Positions 60,479 to 64,000 of a stretch of DNA of 64,000 bases are shown piece after piece. Source of the DNA: JAPKEZ01 sp047638975 (GTDB taxonomy: Bacteria > Planctomycetota > UBA1135); contig JBLINB010000003.1 of the NCBI GenBank assembly GCA_047638975.1, positions 1 through 64,000 on the forward strand. Reading direction: 5' to 3'. How positions within the stretch are numbered: position 1 is the stretch's first letter; each line of letters starts with the position of its first letter. The notes under the pieces are model-generated. The model did no database searches. It was not told the origin of the DNA and saw only the letters and a program-made list of their open reading frames with translations. Made by a program: the position numbers and the translations under genes.

Positions 60479-61995
60479 TGTCTTTACTCCCTAATAACGA
60501 ACACGATGAGCGGCTGCAAAAATTAGTAGGTCCGCGTGATTGGCAGCCTCCACAGCCACGCCGTCTCTACGATCTTGTAGTTGTGGGCGGCGGTACCGCC
60601 GGTTTAGTTTCGGCAGCGATCGCAGTAGGGCTCGGTGCCAAGGTCGCATTAATCGAATCCAATTTAATGGGCGGCGATTGCCTTAATTACGGATGCGTGC
60701 CATCGAAGGCTTTGCTTGCGGTATCACACCGCTTGCGTTACTTGCGAGAGGCAAGCGAATATGGCATGCCAAGCTCTGTTGGTGAAGTAGATTTTTCTAA
60801 AGTAATGCAGCGCCTACGCCGTTTGCGTGCCGACATCGCACATCACGACGGGGCTCAGCGCTTCACCGATTTAGGAGTAGACGTGTTTATCGGACACGGT
60901 GAATTTTTGAGTGACGATACCATCCACGTTGAGATGGAGGGCGGTGCTTTACGTGCGCTGCAATTTAAGAGATGTATTGTCGCTACCGGCGCGCATCCTA
61001 CTTCGCTGCCGATAGCTGGCATTGAAGATGTTGCGCCAATGTCGAATCACGATATCTTTAATTTAGAAAAGTTGCCGTCGCGTTTAGCGATTATTGGAGC
61101 AGGCCCAATCGGTATTGAAATGGCCCAGGCCTTTGCACGCTTTGGTTCGGAGGTAAGCGTGATCGCTTTAGATGATCAAGTCTTACCACGCGAAGATAAT
61201 GAAGCCGCGCAAGTAGTGAATGAAGCGCTGCAAGAAGACGGCGTGAAAATGTTCTTGGGTGCTCAAATCTCAAAGTTCGCAGCAACCAATGACTCCAAGC
61301 AAATCCATTTTGAATTAAACGGTCAGCAGCATGTCGTCGAAGCTGACGAAATATTATTAGCTACCGGACGCGCTCCTAATGTTGACGGCCTCGGACTTGA
61401 TAAGGCAGGTATCGCTTTTGACCGCTACGGTGTTAAGGTCGATGATAAATTGCGCACTTCAAATAAACGCATATATGCTGCCGGAGATGTTATCGGCAGT
61501 TTCCAATTTACGCATGCTGCTGATGCGATGGCGCGTATTGTTGTACGCAACGCATTCTTTTTCGGCAAGGGCAAGTTAAGTGACTTGGTGGTACCGTGGG
61601 CAACCTATTGTGACCCAGAGTTAGCGCATGTCGGTTTAAACATGAATGAAGTGGACAAGACCGAAGATGAGCTTGAGATATTACGCTTTGATTTCAAAGA
61701 CATTGATCGTAATTTACTTGAAGGCGAAACCAAAGGCTTCGTAAAGGTAATCTTCGAAAAGAAAAGCGGGGTGGTGCGTGGCGCCACAGTGGTCGGAAAC
61801 CATGCGGGCGACTTGATTGGCGAAATGACTTTAGCTGTGCAAAAGAAGATGAAGCTCAGCGATTTCTCTTCCGTAATTCATGCTTATCCAACAACGGCTT
61901 CAATCTTTAGTCGCCTTGGCGACAAAGCGAGTGGCGCACGTCTTACACCAGGTGTCGCGAAGCTGCTGAAGAAAATAATTTCTTGGCGACGTTAA
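60478..61995 (+). CDS. Mercuric-reductase-like FAD-dependent pyridine nucleotide-disulfide oxidoreductase
   Basis: 505 aa. FAD motif VVVGGGTAGLVSA, redox disulfide Cys68/Cys73 in GGDCLNYGCVPSKAL, NAD motif IIGAGPIGIEMA, second FAD motif YAAGDVIG and a C-terminal dimerisation domain (IHAYPTTASIFS). It has no C-terminal Cys-Cys or N-terminal HMA domain of true MerA, so it is a MerA-like reductase of unknown substrate, here tied to arsenosugar metabolism through TAATG overlaps on both sides. Confidence 0.88.
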   Translation: MSLLPNNEHDERLQKLVGPRDWQPPQPRRLYDLVVVGGGTAGLVSAAIAVGLGAKVALIESNLMGGDCLNYGCVPSKALLAVSHRLRYLREASEYGMPSSVGEVDFSKVMQRLRRLRADIAHHDGAQRFTDLGVDVFIGHGEFLSDDTIHVEMEGGALRALQFKRCIVATGAHPTSLPIAGIEDVAPMSNHDIFNLEKLPSRLAIIGAGPIGIEMAQAFARFGSEVSVIALDDQVLPREDNEAAQVVNEALQEDGVKMFLGAQISKFAATNDSKQIHFELNGQQHVVEADEILLATGRAPNVDGLGLDKAGIAFDRYGVKVDDKLRTSNKRIYAAGDVIGSFQFTHAADAMARIVVRNAFFFGKGKLSDLVVPWATYCDPELAHVGLNMNEVDKTEDELEILRFDFKDIDRNLLEGETKGFVKVIFEKKSGVVRGATVVGNHAGDLIGEMTLAVQKKMKLSDFSSVIHAYPTTASIFSRLGDKASGARLTPGVAKLLKKIISWRR

Positions 61996-62681
61996 TGAGT
62001 GGCCTAAGTATTTGCGCGGTGATTCCGACTCTAAATGAAGAGGAATACATTGTGCAGTGCATAAAAACTTTACAGCAGCAAGATGTTAAGCGCATCATCG
62101 TTGTGGATGGCGGCTCTACTGATAACACGGTTAAGCTAGCTTCAAAATTAGAGGTCGAAGTCTTGCTATCAAACAGCGCTGGACGCGGTGAGCAGTTATG
62201 CCGCGGCGCGCAAAGTGCCGACTGCGACATCGTTTGGATGGTGCATGCCGACTGCAAAGTGAATGACGCCGCTGCAGTGGCAATCCGCGAGGCAGTAAGT
62301 GGCGGCGCAGGATGGGGAGCTTTCGCGATTAGGCATGAGCCACCCAAGGACTCTGCAAAGTGGTTGCGCTGGTGCTTAGGTGTAGCGGACAAACGCTCAC
62401 GACGTAGTTATTCTCCATACGGAGATCAAGCGTTGTTCGTCAGGCGAGCATTGCTTGAGCAAGTGGGCGGGGTGCCACGCCAGCCGTTATTTGAAGACTT
62501 AGAATTAAGTAAAAAATTGAACAAGATTATGCGGCCAGTATTACTTGAGCAAGAAATAATCGCCAGTTCGCGACGGTTTGTACGTCGTCCACTGAAAACT
62601 TTTGTGGCATGGATGCTGTTTCCGTCACTTTACCGCATGAAAGCTTCTCCGCAGCGATTAATGCGATGGTATGCACGCTAA
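61995..62681 (+). CDS. TIGR04283-type family 2 glycosyltransferase of arsenosugar biosynthesis
   Basis: 228 aa from ATG 61995. GT-A fold: CAVIPTLNEEEYI, VVDGGSTDNT, HADCKV (metal-binding DxD-like), SPYGDQALFVRR and FEDLELSKKL are the TIGR04283 signatures. These occur next to ArsS in cyanobacteria and other bacteria. Its start overlaps the oxidoreductase stop (TAATG). It closes the cluster; the glycosylasparaginase gene follows after 19 bp and is unrelated in function as far as I can see. Confidence 0.88.
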   Translation: MSGLSICAVIPTLNEEEYIVQCIKTLQQQDVKRIIVVDGGSTDNTVKLASKLEVEVLLSNSAGRGEQLCRGAQSADCDIVWMVHADCKVNDAAAVAIREAVSGGAGWGAFAIRHEPPKDSAKWLRWCLGVADKRSRRSYSPYGDQALFVRRALLEQVGGVPRQPLFEDLELSKKLNKIMRPVLLEQEIIASSRRFVRRPLKTFVAWMLFPSLYRMKASPQRLMRWYAR

Positions 62682-62700
62682 GTTTGTTGTAGTCTAGGCT

Positions 62701-63774
62701 ATGACAAATTTAACACGTCGCAAATTTTTACAAGCTACCGGGGCTTCATTGGCAGCAGCTCCATTTTTGAATGCAGCAAGTTCACTGCCTCCAACGCCGT
62801 CGATAGGCGACCATCAGGGGATAGTGATCGCTTCAGGCAATGGTCTAGAAACAGTAAAGATTGCTCATCAGCTAATGAGTAGCAAAGACATGCGTCCTGT
62901 TTCGGCGGCAATTCAAGGAGTGGCAGTTGTCGAAGCCGACCCCAACGATTTGTCCGTTGGCTATGGCGGCCTACCCAATGAGTTGGGCATCGTTCAATTA
63001 GATAGTTCGTGCATGGATGGCCCAACGCATAACGCCGGAAGCGTGGCATGCATTGAAGATATTATGCATCCAGCACAGGTCGCCGAAATAGTTATGGACC
63101 GTACCGATCATATTAATTTAGTCGGAAAGGGTGCGCGACAATTTGCGCTCGATCATGGCTTCAAGGCCCAAGACTTACTCACTGAACGCGCTCGCGAGAT
63201 TTGGCTAAAGTGGCGCGCCAAGCGTACGGATGACGACCGCCTGTGGCCTATCAATGACACGGTTCCGGCAGATCCAGCATTAGCGGACGAGCCGCGTCCG
63301 TGGGGTACGATTCATTGTTCGGCATTAAATGCTGCCGGTGATGTTGGTTGTTGCACGACTACCAGCGGCTTAGCTTTTAAAATCCCTGGGCGCATTGGTG
63401 ATTCACCACTAGTCGGCGCGGGCATGTACTGCGATAATGAAATCGGTAGCGCCGGAGCAACTGGACGGGGCGAAGCCGCCATCATGAGCTGCAGTTCAAT
63501 GCTCATCGTAGAGAGGATGCGCGCGGGCGATAGCCCCGAACAAGCTTGCTTATACGCATTGAAGCGCGTTGCGCAACAGGCACAACGCGCTTCAAGATGG
63601 CAGCCAGCTTTATACAAAGACGGCCGCCCTAATTTCGGTTTGACTTTTTATGCGATTCGCAAAGACGGGGTGTACGGCTCGGCTAGCATGCACGGTAAAG
63701 TAGGTAGTCGTAAGTTTGCCGTTGCTGACAAAAATGGTGCTCGCCTAGAAAACTGCGCGATCGCTTTCGCTTAG
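62701..63774 (+). CDS. N4-(beta-N-acetylglucosaminyl)-L-asparaginase, Tat-exported
   Basis: Ntn-hydrolase that cleaves the GlcNAc-Asn bond. 357 aa with a Tat signal (TRRKFLQATGASLAAAP). The autoproteolytic/catalytic Thr203 is in RPWGTIHCSAL, and the substrate pocket KIPGRIGDSPLVGAGMYCDN and GATGRGEAAI are conserved. Precursor self-cleaves into alpha and beta chains, beta starting at Thr203. Its stop overlaps the stop of the opposing NYN gene by 2 bp. Confidence 0.92.
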   Translation: MTNLTRRKFLQATGASLAAAPFLNAASSLPPTPSIGDHQGIVIASGNGLETVKIAHQLMSSKDMRPVSAAIQGVAVVEADPNDLSVGYGGLPNELGIVQLDSSCMDGPTHNAGSVACIEDIMHPAQVAEIVMDRTDHINLVGKGARQFALDHGFKAQDLLTERAREIWLKWRAKRTDDDRLWPINDTVPADPALADEPRPWGTIHCSALNAAGDVGCCTTTSGLAFKIPGRIGDSPLVGAGMYCDNEIGSAGATGRGEAAIMSCSSMLIVERMRAGDSPEQACLYALKRVAQQAQRASRWQPALYKDGRPNFGLTFYAIRKDGVYGSASMHGKVGSRKFAVADKNGARLENCAIAFA

Positions 63775-64000
63775 TCTTTGTTGTTCTCGTAAAGATGCTC
63801 TTCAGTAAGAATGTGGTACTGGTCTACCGCGCCAATTAGCACATCGCTCATTGACTCACGGAAAGAACAACATTCGAACTTGACACCTTTTGCCTGAATG
63901 ATAGGAGCAACATCGGCGAATACGCCATTGCCAGAAACGACTACGATGACATCAACCTTGTCGGCGATGCGTAGCATTTCCATGGCCATGCCTAATTCCC
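63771..64000 (-). CDS. NYN-domain (LabA/DUF88-like) protein, 5' part cut by window edge
   Basis: About 76 C-terminal codons are visible: ELGMAMEMLRIADKVDVIVVVSGNGVFADVAPIIQAKG matches the PIN-like NYN core, where the SGxGxF segment carries a catalytic Asp in most members but reads SGNGVFAD here. The frame stays open to the right edge. Such proteins are putative RNases. Too little is present to judge its length or neighbours. Confidence 0.75.
   Translation of the reverse strand, partial: ELGMAMEMLRIADKVDVIVVVSGNGVFADVAPIIQAKGVKFECCSFRESMSDVLIGAVDQYHILTEEHLYENNKD

Noticed and set aside
1..64000. CRISPR arrays, insertion sequences, prophage, rRNA
   Set aside because: No regularly spaced repeats, transposase or phage genes, or rRNA segments were seen.

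Overview
The window (64 kb, mixed strands, dense coding, about 50 genes, one tRNA, no mobile element, CRISPR or rRNA) looks like ordinary chromosome of a free-living, probably marine or aquatic Gram-negative-type bacterium. Several traits point to Planctomycetota or a close relative: three secreted proteins end in the same C-terminal domain that, as I remember, recurs in exported proteins of that phylum; there is a WhiG/FliA-type sigma factor, a thioredoxin-fold family with an FTGSDWxxWC active site, lipoproteins with glycine-rich domains, and many alkaline-phosphatase-superfamily enzymes. The phylum is an inference; no marker such as 16S is present.

Layout. 1-6073 (minus): nucleotide and translation housekeeping (rdgB partial, rph, birA, WhiG/FliA sigma, apt, argS, HD hydrolase, Nudix), tightly packed. 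6112-7431 (plus): pyrK and a PTPS-III-like pterin enzyme. 7435-18793 (minus): a GH39-like lipoprotein, a secreted pseudo-peptidase, a putative double-selenocysteine protein, then an operon SMUG1-like glycosylase, xthA, secreted protein, phosphodiesterase, glpK, phosphoglycerol-transferase-like enzyme. 18822-34855: methyltransferase, large secreted proteins, fused isobutyryl-CoA mutase with a MerR regulator, msrB, PQQ sugar dehydrogenase, peptidase E, TraB/GumN protein, AI-2E-type permease. 34816-37202 (minus): cytochrome b562-like protein, ECF sigma with a Cys-rich tail, and a thioredoxin-like selenoprotein. 37306-47412 (minus): tRNA-Asn, pseudo-receiver, accD, rpe, nrdBA with NrdR boxes, a sulfatase-fold enzyme, pgk, gap. 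47532-57038: tilS, a large secreted metallopeptidase, a membrane-anchored serine protease, ribBA, then ECF sigma/anti-sigma/PilM-GspL-like/GspM-like operon. 57031-62681: a complete-looking arsenosugar biosynthesis cluster. 62701-64000: Tat-exported glycosylasparaginase and a partial NYN-domain protein.

The most interesting content is selenocysteine recoding. At 37038-37040 an in-frame UGA sits exactly where the first Cys of the thioredoxin CxxC motif belongs (GSDW-UGA-SWC) and is followed by an 8-bp hairpin with a 6-nt G-containing loop at SECIS distance. At 11669-11674 two consecutive in-frame UGA codons follow a signal peptide and precede an uninterrupted frame leading into a thioredoxin-like CxxC protein, suggesting a secreted protein with an N-terminal Sec-Sec pair. 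Conventional gene calling truncates both. The first lies in an operon with an ECF sigma factor carrying its own Cys motif; the second with a catalytically dead relative of the metallopeptidase at 48423-51068. Together with MsrB, arsenic handling and a cytochrome b562 homologue this suggests extracytoplasmic thiol/selenol redox chemistry, which is inference. The Sec machinery (selA/selB/selC/selD) is not in this window.
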